A stretch of 64,000 nucleotides of DNA, from NCBI GenBank assembly GCA_012522855.1, contig JAAYJQ010000012.1, forward strand, positions 167,476 to 231,475, read 5' to 3'. The notes beneath the pieces were generated by a model. That model searched no databases and was not told the origin of the DNA. It was given only the letters and a program-made list of their open reading frames with translations. Of this stretch, positions 53,238-61,467 are shown in pieces; position 1 is the first letter of the stretch, and every line of letters begins with the position of its first letter. This DNA comes from Bacteroidales bacterium. GTDB taxonomy: Bacteria; Bacteroidota; Bacteroidia; Bacteroidales; UBA932. A program made the position numbers and the translations under genes.

Positions 53238-53741
53238 TTACAAGTTGCTCTCTGCAAGATATTCGGCGAAGAAAGCAGCGGCGGTCTCCTCATCCTCATT
53301 CAGATCGACGCAGCCGGGGTCTTCATACACCAGACGATCATAATTGAGATTGCTGTCGTTGCGCTTCATAAGCCGCCACGATCCCGCATTCCCTTGCGCT
53401 AGGTAGTATCCGGATGCGTCAGCGCCAAGGCGGGCACAGTTTTCTTTCAGTGCTTTCGTCCTCTCTTCTTCTTCAGCATGGGTCACTTTCGCCTTCGTGT
53501 CGTCCGCCCAGTAAGCGAACAGCCCGATCGTTTGCCCGGAATTGTCCATGACCTCGATCGCCGAAACCTCTCCCGACCAGTTTTCCCTTTGTATGCGATC
53601 GTCTTCGTAATCGAAACACATCTTGTCATCAGCGCCTTTCTCGCTCTTTTGAATATTCAGAACATTGATTCTATTTTTACGCGAGAAGTAAAACGCGGCT
53701 TTTCTTGCTGCGGACTTGTAATAATGTAATTCTGTTCTCAT
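53238..53741 (-). CDS. Hypothetical acidic protein
   Basis: 167 residues; not recognised. The N-terminal 25 residues are basic (YYKSAARKAAFYFSRKNR) and the rest is acidic (FDYEDDR, HAEEEER, CVDLNEDEETAA). No signal peptide, membrane helix or known motif. It lies next to tRNA-Gly in an AT-richer stretch and has no operon partner. It may be an accessory gene. The coding call rests on length, a sensible composition and an ATG followed by a full-length frame; no strong RBS is visible. Confidence 0.6.
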   Translation of the reverse strand: MRTELHYYKSAARKAAFYFSRKNRINVLNIQKSEKGADDKMCFDYEDDRIQRENWSGEVSAIEVMDNSGQTIGLFAYWADDTKAKVTHAEEEERTKALKENCARLGADASGYYLAQGNAGSWRLMKRNDSNLNYDRLVYEDPGCVDLNEDEETAAAFFAEYLAESNL

Positions 53742-54227
53742 GGTTTATTTTTTATTGTTTTCTTCGTTGAGGTTCTTTCGTTACTCAATTCATATATATA
53801 CGAATAATATTTGAATAAAACAAGATATTATCAAAGCTTTTTAAAATATTTAGACGTTTTAAATAACAGTCTATCGCGACGGCAGGAGAAAACGAGCATC
53901 TTGAATGAAAACCTTGGCCTCTTGTAACGGGCGGACTGGATGCAATGGCGGATTTCGGGGGTGATCTGAGGCGTCTGCGATGACGCGGACTGGCCAACCG
54001 CTAAAGATAGGTTCCGTTTCCGAATCGAATTAACTTTACAAAATACTATAAAGGACATCAAGGAATATTTGTATGTCCTTTACATTGATTTTTTATCTAC
54101 CAATTAATCAGTTATTTGACTACTCCTTATTACTTTACATCCGAATGCTGTTCCAGAAAAAACATTTTGATGCTTATTTAAATTAACGTACTTTTGATTG
54201 AAATTTACCAACTACTTTTTCAAGATC
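53742..54227. other. 486-base AT-rich intergenic region
   Basis: No convincing gene. It contains a short minus-strand frame (QTPQITPEIRHCIQSARYKR, around 53880-54000) that looks like part of a dispersed repeat or decayed ORF. A TAAAGGACAT/ATGTCCTTTA hairpin (54049-54058/54073-54082) is followed by TTTTTTAT. The consensus promoter of the next operon is at 54166-54196. Confidence 0.55.
54166..54196 (+). promoter_or_regulatory. Consensus promoter of the phosphate-type operon
   Basis: TTTG (54166-54169), 19-nt spacer, TACTTTTG (54189-54196): exact fit to TTTG-N19-TAnnTTTG. Transcription would start near 54203, which supports ATG 54228 and excludes the TTG at 54198 as start of the first gene. Confidence 0.8.
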
Positions 54228-54875
54228 ATGTTCAATCAGAAGAAAATCCACCGGATCATTGATGACTTGAATAAGTTTTTCGATACGATCGATCAGTCGC
54301 TTCTCGTTTTTTCGGAAGGCGTAAAAAACTACCTGTACAGTGATCTGGAGTCATTCAACGGTAACTTGCAGACGATCACCCGGCTGGAAAACGAGGCGGA
54401 GGTTCTGCGGAGGGAGATCGAAGCCAGTCTGTACCGCCAACCCAGCTTCGTGCGGCAACGGGGCGACATCATGCGTCTGCTGGAGGGGCTGGACCATATC
54501 ATCGACACCTTGAACAACAATCTCTTCCAGTTTGAAATAGAGACACCATACATTCCTGTCGAGCTGAACGGAGATTTCCTAAAACTAACCGAATTGTCCA
54601 CACAAGCTGTGGAAACTGTCATTCCTGCTGCGAAAGCCTATTTCAAGACCAATGAAAGCATTACGGAAAAAATTCATCGGGTCTATTTTTATGAAAAAGA
54701 GACCGACAAGCAGGCAAAGTCGCTGAAGCGGAAGGTCTTCCATAAGATGGAGGGACTCAAATTGAGTCAGAAGTTCCATTTGCGGTATTTCGCCCTCCAT
54801 ATCGAAGACCTTTCCGTGGAGGCGGAAAAGGTCGCGGATCAGCTTTCCGTGATGTCCATCAAGCGCAGCTACTGA
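54228..54875 (+). CDS. DUF47 PhoU-like protein
   Basis: 215 residues from ATG 54228 (MFNQKKIHRIIDDLNKFFD). All-helical, with DUF47 features: FFDTIDQSLLVFSEGVKNYL, LENEAEVLRREIE, a MRLLEGLDHIIDTLNNN segment matching the family's D-x-I-D motif region, and VEAEKVADQL near the end. DUF47 proteins resemble PhoU and usually pair with PiT phosphate transporters as regulators or chaperones. Here the stop overlaps the next ATG (TGATG), and that next protein is a PiT-like domain fused to an HTH. The predicted role is a cytoplasmic partner of that protein. Confidence 0.85.
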   Translation: MFNQKKIHRIIDDLNKFFDTIDQSLLVFSEGVKNYLYSDLESFNGNLQTITRLENEAEVLRREIEASLYRQPSFVRQRGDIMRLLEGLDHIIDTLNNNLFQFEIETPYIPVELNGDFLKLTELSTQAVETVIPAAKAYFKTNESITEKIHRVYFYEKETDKQAKSLKRKVFHKMEGLKLSQKFHLRYFALHIEDLSVEAEKVADQLSVMSIKRSY

Positions 54876-56458
54876 TGGAAGCTGCGGTGTATGTACTCCT
54901 TGCGGCACTGCTGTTCGGGATCTATGCGATCACGGACCTCCCGATCGTGCTGTCGCCGGCCGGTACCTGTCACACGGTCCTGGGGAAATATCTTCCTGTG
55001 GGGATTTCCGCTCTACTCTTCCTCGGCCTTGCGCTTTCCCGCCCTTTCGCGTCTCCTGTACCTTGCCTGGATGCGCTGACCGTTTGTCTAGCCGCTGTCT
55101 TTGTCCTCTTGCTGCTCCGACCATTCTTTAAGGAGGTGTCGATTGTGTTCGCCTTGTTCGGCGCCGCCTCCGGAATCCGTTTGTTCCGGGGGACGGTTCC
55201 GTCGGTCCAGTGGTCCGTCCCGCTTTCCTGGCTGGCAGCCGCCGTGCTGACCGGATTGCTGTCCATGTTATTGTACGCCTTGCTTCTCTGGAGCCGATCC
55301 TGGCAGAGAAGCCCTTTCCTCTCTCATCTGAAACGGATGGGGGATGCGATTTCGGTCGCATCCGGCTTTCTGCTGGTGGCTGTCGGTTTGAATCTGGGCC
55401 GGGGTATCCCTTCCGTGCTGTCGATCCGGGACGAACTCCTTCTCGCCGCGCTTCTTGTCGGGGGTATCGCCTTCCTGGCCAGATCCTCTGTCGAAGCGGT
55501 ATCCGGCAGATACATGGAACGCATCTTCGACATCAATCCGGAATCGGCTCTCTCCATCACCGTGTCCATATTCTTGGTTTTGACACTCTTTTCCTTTGAC
55601 GGCATCTTTCCGGCGCTCCGTTTGAAGGCAACCGTTCTTTCTCCCGGTCTCCTCGCTCTTGCAGGCCTGGTCGGGTGTCGGATTTCGCAGGGGCGGAGTG
55701 TGAACTGGGCGTCCGTGGTTTCCAAGGCGGGAACGGACATGCTGTTGACACCTGTTTTTGCGCTTGTGGTCAGCTACCTGATGGCCTGTCTCTTCCACCC
55801 GGAATCCTTCAAGATGCAGGGCACCCTGATCCTTGCCTTGACCATGCTCCTGCTGCTTGCCGTTGCGATCCTGCTCGCCTTCATGTTCCATCATTTCCGG
55901 GTCGCCAGTTCCTCCGGACGCACGCTCCGGGAACGGGAGAATGAGTTGAACGCGAACAGGAGGGCGATTAGTGAACTGGAACTCAAGACGATGCAGGTCG
56001 AGAACGAAAATCTGCACAATCTCCTGCAGCGCAAACGTCAAGAGTTGGTGAGCGTGGCGATGAACATCAACGAGCAGAAGGAGTTCATACGCGACATCTA
56101 CGAGCAGGTCGGGCTGGCCCGGTGGGAAAAAGATGTCGAAAAGAAGAATGCTCTTCTGCACGACATTCAGGTCGGTCTCAACCTCCGTATGAATTTCAGC
56201 AACGAGATTGATAGTTTTTATGCCCAGGTGGAACAACTGCACAAAGATTTTACGACGCGGATGGCAGAGAAATTCCCGAATCTGACCAAGCAGGAGAGAC
56301 GGCTGACGATCCTTCTGCGGCTGGGTTTCTCGACGAAATACATCGCGACCCTGATGAACATCGCGCCTGCCAGCGTGGAAATCAGCCGGCACAGGCTTCG
56401 CGCGAAGATGGGGCTGAGCCGGAACCAGAATCTCACAGATTTCATTAAAACCATATAA
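54875..56458 (+). CDS. PiT-like membrane domain fused to coiled coil and LuxR-type HTH
   Basis: 527 residues. Residues 1-345 hold about ten hydrophobic helices. DLPIVLSPAGTCHTVLGK (21 onward) sits where Bacteroides PiT transporters have a DLxVGVSNDAVNFLNSAxGS signature, and VSIVFALFGAASG (from about 88) matches their VSIVFxLLGAA block. The ND signature and the second-repeat STT motif are lost. Residues of about 350-430 form a coiled coil (LRERENELNANRRAISELEL). Residues of about 465-527 are a LuxR-type HTH (NLTKQERRLTILLRLGFSTK, then SRHRLRAKMGL) like those ending many Bacteroidetes membrane regulators. I infer a membrane-bound transcription regulator derived from a transporter. Confidence 0.75.
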   Translation: MEAAVYVLLAALLFGIYAITDLPIVLSPAGTCHTVLGKYLPVGISALLFLGLALSRPFASPVPCLDALTVCLAAVFVLLLLRPFFKEVSIVFALFGAASGIRLFRGTVPSVQWSVPLSWLAAAVLTGLLSMLLYALLLWSRSWQRSPFLSHLKRMGDAISVASGFLLVAVGLNLGRGIPSVLSIRDELLLAALLVGGIAFLARSSVEAVSGRYMERIFDINPESALSITVSIFLVLTLFSFDGIFPALRLKATVLSPGLLALAGLVGCRISQGRSVNWASVVSKAGTDMLLTPVFALVVSYLMACLFHPESFKMQGTLILALTMLLLLAVAILLAFMFHHFRVASSSGRTLRERENELNANRRAISELELKTMQVENENLHNLLQRKRQELVSVAMNINEQKEFIRDIYEQVGLARWEKDVEKKNALLHDIQVGLNLRMNFSNEIDSFYAQVEQLHKDFTTRMAEKFPNLTKQERRLTILLRLGFSTKYIATLMNIAPASVEISRHRLRAKMGLSRNQNLTDFIKTI

Positions 56459-56482
56459 TCTCAATAATCAACGATCTACATT

Positions 56483-57883
56483 ATGAAACGTTTATTTTTC
56501 ATTTTGATGCTTGCCGCAATCTGCGGGACGCTTCCGGGACAGGAAATACCGCAGGAAGATGTCAACCAATATGGCCAGAAGGTCTCCGTCGAGCCTCTCA
56601 ACGCGCAGATGCACGACGGCATTCTCGTCCTTAAGGGAACCAAAACGGATTATCGGCTTTGGTTCGATATCCGGATCCTGACCGACGCGGCGGTGTTTTT
56701 CGGGGCGCCGGACTACTGCGCCGACCAACTTGACGGAAAAGACAACCCGAACCACATCGGAAACGGCATAAACATCCGCCGCTCCCGTTTTGCCGTCAAG
56801 GCGATGCTGGATAAGAACTGGTACGGCGAATTGGACACGGATTGGACCAGCGGCATCCCCGAAATCAAGGATGCGTTCCTCGAATATTGGGGTGTGCCCG
56901 GACTTACCCTGAGGGGCGGCAATTTCAAGGAGGATTTCGCCATTCAGCGCAACACCACCTCTCGTCACCTGATGTTCATGGAACGGGCGATGTCCACCTA
57001 TCTTGCCCCGTCGCGCCATGTGGGTTTCAGCGCGCGGTATTTCCGCAACTGGTTCTGGGCGTCCGCCGGTGTTTTCGGGCCGGAACTGGCCGGTCCTGAA
57101 GAAATGACCGCCATGGAGGACAACAACAAGGATCTGGGACGAAACGTCGGGCTTTCTTACACCGGCAAGCTGGTTTTCCGGCCGCTTTACAAGTACAATA
57201 TAGAGGACGTCTCGCTCCACATCGGAGGAGCCATCTCTTATCGGGAGCCGAAGACCACGAGCACGGACGGCTACGGCGTAGCCCGTTACAGCATGCGGAA
57301 TTCCACTTCGGTGAACCGGAAGAAGTACCTCGATACGGACGTCATTCCCGGCCTCGACCACGAACTGGCGTGGACCGTCGAACTCGCCGGCCACTACAAA
57401 AGGTTGCGTTACGAGACTGCCTACATCGCGCGCGGAGCTTACTTGAACAGGGCTGTGAATGACCTTGATCCCCAGTGGGCGAAGGGATATTATGCCCAAG
57501 CCAGCTATCTGCTGTTCGGCGGACACCAGAGCTATGACCCTTTTGGGGCCAAATACACCCGCGTCACCGTGCCTGACAAGAAGGGCAACTTGGAGATCGC
57601 CGCGCGATACGATTTTTGCGATCTGAACACGAAAAATTATTTCGGCGGCAGCGGAGAAAGCTATGCCATCGGAATCAACTACTACCCGAACTGGAATGTG
57701 AAGATTATGCTCAACTGCCAGTACAACAACAACGACCGCTACGCCAACGGCAAGGGCAAGCTCTTCGTCGGTTATGACGCATCCGGCAAACCGACCAAGG
57801 ATTATACGAAAGTCATTGCGGGGACCGGAAAGGGAGGCGTCGACTACTTTATGCTCGCGCTCCGTTTGCAAGTTGCATTTTAA
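56483..57883 (+). CDS. OprP/OprO-type phosphate-selective porin family protein
   Basis: 466 residues. Signal peptide MKRLFFILMLAAICGTLPGQ. Family traits: GINIRRSRFAVKAMLDKNWYGELDTDW, FKEDFAIQRNTTSRHLMFMERAM, then FSARYFRNWFWASAGVFG, and a C-terminal strand LALRLQVAF ending in Phe. Members form trimeric outer-membrane pores that favour phosphate or pyrophosphate/polyphosphate. It follows the regulator by 24 bases, which ties that regulator to anion uptake. Selectivity cannot be read from the sequence. Confidence 0.88.
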   Translation: MKRLFFILMLAAICGTLPGQEIPQEDVNQYGQKVSVEPLNAQMHDGILVLKGTKTDYRLWFDIRILTDAAVFFGAPDYCADQLDGKDNPNHIGNGINIRRSRFAVKAMLDKNWYGELDTDWTSGIPEIKDAFLEYWGVPGLTLRGGNFKEDFAIQRNTTSRHLMFMERAMSTYLAPSRHVGFSARYFRNWFWASAGVFGPELAGPEEMTAMEDNNKDLGRNVGLSYTGKLVFRPLYKYNIEDVSLHIGGAISYREPKTTSTDGYGVARYSMRNSTSVNRKKYLDTDVIPGLDHELAWTVELAGHYKRLRYETAYIARGAYLNRAVNDLDPQWAKGYYAQASYLLFGGHQSYDPFGAKYTRVTVPDKKGNLEIAARYDFCDLNTKNYFGGSGESYAIGINYYPNWNVKIMLNCQYNNNDRYANGKGKLFVGYDASGKPTKDYTKVIAGTGKGGVDYFMLALRLQVAF

Positions 57884-57903
57884 CTTCATAAATTTAGAAT
57901 TCC

Positions 57904-58710
57904 ATGAAAAAGTTTATATTTACATTGATCGCTGCTGCCGTGGGATTGACGGCTTGTGTGGAAGATCCCATCTACAACATGGCTTCCGTTTCCAATCTGA
58001 AAAATACGGTCGCCTACAATGAAGACGACGCCGTGACTGTGACGGCAGAAGTTACCGCGTTGGTTCGGGTACTCGAGGCCAATCTGATCTACAAGGCGGG
58101 TTCCGCCGCGGAGAAGCGTGAGAAAATGACTTCGTCGGGCAATACCTGGACCGGTCAGATTCCTGCTCAACCCATGGGGACGGAGGTGAAGTACCGCGTC
58201 GAAGCTGTCACGGAGGGCGGAACAGCCCGTTCGACGGAGGTTTCCTACAAAGTAGGCGATGTCCCCATCAACTATTCCGGTCTCGTGCTCAACGAGCTCA
58301 ACGGCAACGACAAGTTCATCGAACTGTTCAACAAGGGCGCCGAGGAGATCCGCATCAAGGGCGTTACCATCCAGAAAGATGAAAAACTGGTCTGGACGGC
58401 AGGCTCGGTGATCCTCGAGCCCGGGCAATACCTGTTGCTCTACAGCGTGGATGTACAGGCTGATCATCCGGATCACGATCCTGCGTGCTTCTTTGATTCC
58501 GGTTTGTCGGCTAAGAAGGCCGTGAAGGTCGAACTCTTCGACCCGAAGGGCGCCAGCCTGGACAAGTTCAACCTGGTCAATTTCGTGATGAAGGCTCCGG
58601 CCTCCTACAGCCGTGTTCCGAACGGAACCGGCGGCTGGTACTTCACCGACGCGACCCCTGCTGCCGTGAACGCGTCCGACAATTCCACCCCGGTGGAAGG
58701 TTTGGAATAA
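57904..58710 (+). CDS. Lipoprotein with lamin-tail (LTD)-like domain
   Basis: 268 residues. Lipobox VGLTAC. An N-terminal Ig-like segment (about 30-115, ANLIYKAGSAAEKREKMTSS) is followed by a lamin-tail-type domain (about 118-245): LVLNELNGNDKFIELFNKGAEEIRIKGV, LEPGQYLLLYS and SYSRVPNGTGGWYFTDATPAAVN. LTD modules occur in secreted bacterial proteins, often near nucleases or phosphatases, as binding or anchoring units. It lies 20 bases after the porin gene. The function is probably as a surface-exposed accessory. Confidence 0.78.
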   Translation: MKKFIFTLIAAAVGLTACVEDPIYNMASVSNLKNTVAYNEDDAVTVTAEVTALVRVLEANLIYKAGSAAEKREKMTSSGNTWTGQIPAQPMGTEVKYRVEAVTEGGTARSTEVSYKVGDVPINYSGLVLNELNGNDKFIELFNKGAEEIRIKGVTIQKDEKLVWTAGSVILEPGQYLLLYSVDVQADHPDHDPACFFDSGLSAKKAVKVELFDPKGASLDKFNLVNFVMKAPASYSRVPNGTGGWYFTDATPAAVNASDNSTPVEGLE

Positions 58711-58731
58711 ATGAGTCAATATTCATAAAAT

Positions 58732-59376
58732 ATGACAAAAGAGACCTTGAAAATCGGCGAGCAGTCGAAGCCTCGCTTCGAGTTCCGTTCCTTCGGACAG
58801 AACTTCTGCGAGGCGCACAAGCGGATGGCCCGCCTCTCTGTTCCCGTGCCCGAGAAGGTCTGGGAGCGCAGCAGCAACGAGATATACATCATTTCCCGAA
58901 AGAACGATATCAACAATACCAAAATCCGCGACGGGAAGATGGACATCAAAACTTTCGTCCAGTCGGTCGACGGCCTGGAACAGTGGAATCCGCTGATGAA
59001 AGGGGAGTTCCCCATCAGCGCGCGCGTCCTGGAGCAGGAGGTGTTCCCGGCCTTCATGGTCGAGATGCCGAAACTCTCGAAGGAGGAATATTCCTATGAG
59101 GAGTTTCTGGCGATGGTGAAGGCGAATCCGGATCTCGCTGCGGTCCGCGTGCGCAAGCAGCGCTTCGGCTACATGGTCAACGGCACCATCTGCGAGGTGG
59201 GCAACGTGCTGATCAACGGGGCCAAAGTGATGACCATCAATTCGGAATCCACGGAAATCGCGGACATTCGGAAAACGATCCGGGACATCGGACTCGAGGG
59301 TGTGGAGAACATCAATTACCTCCAGGCGATCAAACGCGTGATCGGCATGTCCGACAAACCTTTGGCGAATGAATAG
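58732..59376 (+). CDS. Degenerate CYTH-like protein
   Basis: 214 residues, no signal peptide. The succession of charged strands (PRFEFRSFGQNF, EIYIISRKND, TKIRDGKMDIK, AVRVRKQRFGYM, AKVMTINSESTE) and the final helix with ENINYLQAIKRV resemble the CYTH/triphosphate-tunnel fold. However, the opening ExExK is replaced by FEFR. The following gene is a canonical CYTH protein four bases away, so this may be a duplicated, specialised relative or partner. The fold call is my inference; otherwise it is unrecognised. Confidence 0.6.
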   Translation: MTKETLKIGEQSKPRFEFRSFGQNFCEAHKRMARLSVPVPEKVWERSSNEIYIISRKNDINNTKIRDGKMDIKTFVQSVDGLEQWNPLMKGEFPISARVLEQEVFPAFMVEMPKLSKEEYSYEEFLAMVKANPDLAAVRVRKQRFGYMVNGTICEVGNVLINGAKVMTINSESTEIADIRKTIRDIGLEGVENINYLQAIKRVIGMSDKPLANE

Positions 59377-59380
59377 GCTT

Positions 59381-59851
59381 ATGGCACAGGAAATCGAACG
59401 GAAATTTTTGGTCTGCGGCGACTTTAAATCCGCGGCTTTCAAAAAGACACGGATCACCCAGGGCTACCTGAGCAGTGTTCCGGAACGGACCGTCCGGGTC
59501 CGCGTCAAGGGCGACAAGGGCTTCCTGACGATCAAGGGAATCGGAAACGACAGCGGAGCAAGCCGCTTCGAATGGGAGAAGGAAATCCCGGTCGAAGATG
59601 TCAAGGCCCTGTTGGCCCTCTGCGAGCCCGGGGTCATCGACAAGACACGGTACCTGGTTCAAGCCGGTCCGCATACCTTCGAAGTGGACGAATTCTACGG
59701 AGACAACGAAGGGCTCACCCTCGCGGAAGTGGAACTCTCCGACGAGCATGAAGCCTTCGAGCGCCCCGCCTGGCTCGGCGAGGAGGTCACCGGCGATCCG
59801 CGCTACTACAATTCGATGCTGATGAAGCAGCCTTTCAAAAACTGGAAATAA
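59381..59851 (+). CDS. CYTH-domain triphosphatase-like protein
   Basis: 156 residues from ATG 59381 (MAQEIERKFLV); the track start 59369 adds MNRL without support. The ExExK motif (EIERK), RVRVKGDKGFLTIKG, FEWEKEIP, DKTRYLV and AEVELSDEHE are the class-1 CYTH signature (short single-domain TTM). Such enzymes hydrolyse inorganic tripolyphosphate or other triphosphates with Mg or Mn; some members bind other polyanions. The location between a porin and an anion permease suggests tripolyphosphate breakdown in the cytoplasm. Confidence 0.9.
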   Translation: MAQEIERKFLVCGDFKSAAFKKTRITQGYLSSVPERTVRVRVKGDKGFLTIKGIGNDSGASRFEWEKEIPVEDVKALLALCEPGVIDKTRYLVQAGPHTFEVDEFYGDNEGLTLAEVELSDEHEAFERPAWLGEEVTGDPRYYNSMLMKQPFKNWK

Positions 59852-59859
59852 CATTTGTC

Positions 59860-61455
59860 ATGAATACGAAAGTGTCCGATCCGCTGGATATGAACAACTA
59901 CCGCGTCGAGAAGCTCCAGAAGATGGAGAAATCCCGCTTTGAGAAACTCATGATGTACGTGGGCGGCCCTTTGGCGATCGTTGCCTTCGTCCTGATCTAC
60001 GGATTCGGACACTTTGGATTCATCGAGGGCATCACCGAGCAGTCCGTGACCGGAAAAGCCTTGTCGCGGCTGCAGGAACTCGGGCTTCCGGGATTCATCC
60101 GGGCGAACTATGCGATGCTCGCCATCTTCACGGCCGGGTTGATCCTCTGGATCACGGAGGCGATCCCCAACTACCTGACCTCCCTGGTGATCATTCTGGC
60201 TGTCGTGCTGTGCAAGGTTACGACCCAGAACGTCGCCTTCGCCCAGTTGGGACATCCCGTGATGTGGCTGAACATCCTGTCGTTCGTGCTGGCCTCCATG
60301 CTGGTCAAAACCCGTTTTGCCAAGCGGCTTTCGCTCTGGATGGTCCTTCGCTTCGGGAAGACGGCGAAAGGCATCCTGTGGAGTTTCCTCCTCATCAACT
60401 TGATCCTGTCGATGTTCATTTCGGCCACCACGGTCAAAGCGATGATTCTGCTTCCCGTGTTCATGGTCGTCTGTGCCGTCTACGGGGCTTCCAATGGCAA
60501 GAGAAATAATTTCGGCCGCAATCTTGTGATCCAGAATCTCTTCCAGGTCAACATCGGAGCCAATGCCTTCTACACCGGCAGCGGGGCCCACCTGCTGGCG
60601 GTCTCCTTGATATTCGGAGCGTCCGCGACCAGTGAATTCGGTTATACCGACTGGCTGATCTCCTGCGGGCCCATGAGCCTGCTTATCCTGGTGATCGGGC
60701 TTCTTATGGGAACCTATGTCTTCTTCCCGATGAAAAAGGAGGAAACGGTACCCCAGATCGAGGGAGGAATGGACCGTCTCAAAACCGAATTGGACGCCAT
60801 GGGCAAGATGTCGAGAGAAGAGTGGAAAGCCGTTGCTATCTTCATGGGTGTCCTGATCCTCTGGTGCACGGACAGCCTGCACGGGATCGATGCAACGACG
60901 GTCGCCTTCATCGGCGCTGTGATCGCCTTGATCCCGGGAATCGGGGTCGTCAAGTGGAACGATGTGGACATCCCCTGGCATCTGATGCTGTTCTCGGCGG
61001 GTGCCTATACCCTCGGGGCGGGATTGGATGCGACGGGGCTTCCCGGAACACTGGTGAACACCGCTTTTGATTCCCTGGGCATCACCAACGATACCCCCTT
61101 TTGGGTCTTGTATGTGATTCTTACCTTCCTGATGATGTTCTCCGGTCTGGTTTTCCAGTCCAAGACCATCCGGACGATGATTTTCGTGCCGATCGCCATG
61201 GGTGTCGCGCAGCGGTTCGGCTACCCGGTCATCAGCCTGGCCATTCCGGTCGCCATGCTGATCGAACATGTCTATGTTCTTCCTTTCAACAGCAAGCCTG
61301 CCCTCCTGCTGTACAACACCAATCAGTACAGCATGACGGACGCCTTCAAATTCGGCATCGTGATGATGACCCTGTCCTGGGTGATCATCCTGTTCTGGGG
61401 GGAGACGGTACTCCGGTGGTTGGGCATCACTCCGGGCGTCTTTTTCATCTCTTGA
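59860..61455 (+). CDS. SLC13/DASS-family anion permease
   Basis: 531 residues with about 12 helices. DASS landmarks: LILWITEAIPNYLTSLVIILAVVL, MLVKTRFAKRLSLW, then LSMFISATTVKAMILLPVFM (SNT-like clamshell motif with SATT), and the second-repeat LPFNSKPALLLY. The family carries di/tricarboxylates, sulfate or phosphate (the low-affinity yeast phosphate carriers belong to the same superfamily). In this operon phosphate or another phosphorylated anion is the likely substrate, by context only. It follows the CYTH gene by eight bases. The 562-residue minus-strand ORF is a shadow. Confidence 0.9.
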   Translation: MNTKVSDPLDMNNYRVEKLQKMEKSRFEKLMMYVGGPLAIVAFVLIYGFGHFGFIEGITEQSVTGKALSRLQELGLPGFIRANYAMLAIFTAGLILWITEAIPNYLTSLVIILAVVLCKVTTQNVAFAQLGHPVMWLNILSFVLASMLVKTRFAKRLSLWMVLRFGKTAKGILWSFLLINLILSMFISATTVKAMILLPVFMVVCAVYGASNGKRNNFGRNLVIQNLFQVNIGANAFYTGSGAHLLAVSLIFGASATSEFGYTDWLISCGPMSLLILVIGLLMGTYVFFPMKKEETVPQIEGGMDRLKTELDAMGKMSREEWKAVAIFMGVLILWCTDSLHGIDATTVAFIGAVIALIPGIGVVKWNDVDIPWHLMLFSAGAYTLGAGLDATGLPGTLVNTAFDSLGITNDTPFWVLYVILTFLMMFSGLVFQSKTIRTMIFVPIAMGVAQRFGYPVISLAIPVAMLIEHVYVLPFNSKPALLLYNTNQYSMTDAFKFGIVMMTLSWVIILFWGETVLRWLGITPGVFFIS

Positions 61456-61467
61456 TTCTCTTTTCCC

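Noticed and set aside
53095-54227. tRNA-Gly as an integration site of a genomic island
   Set aside because: No integrase nearby and no second copy of the tRNA 3' end found in the following kilobase.
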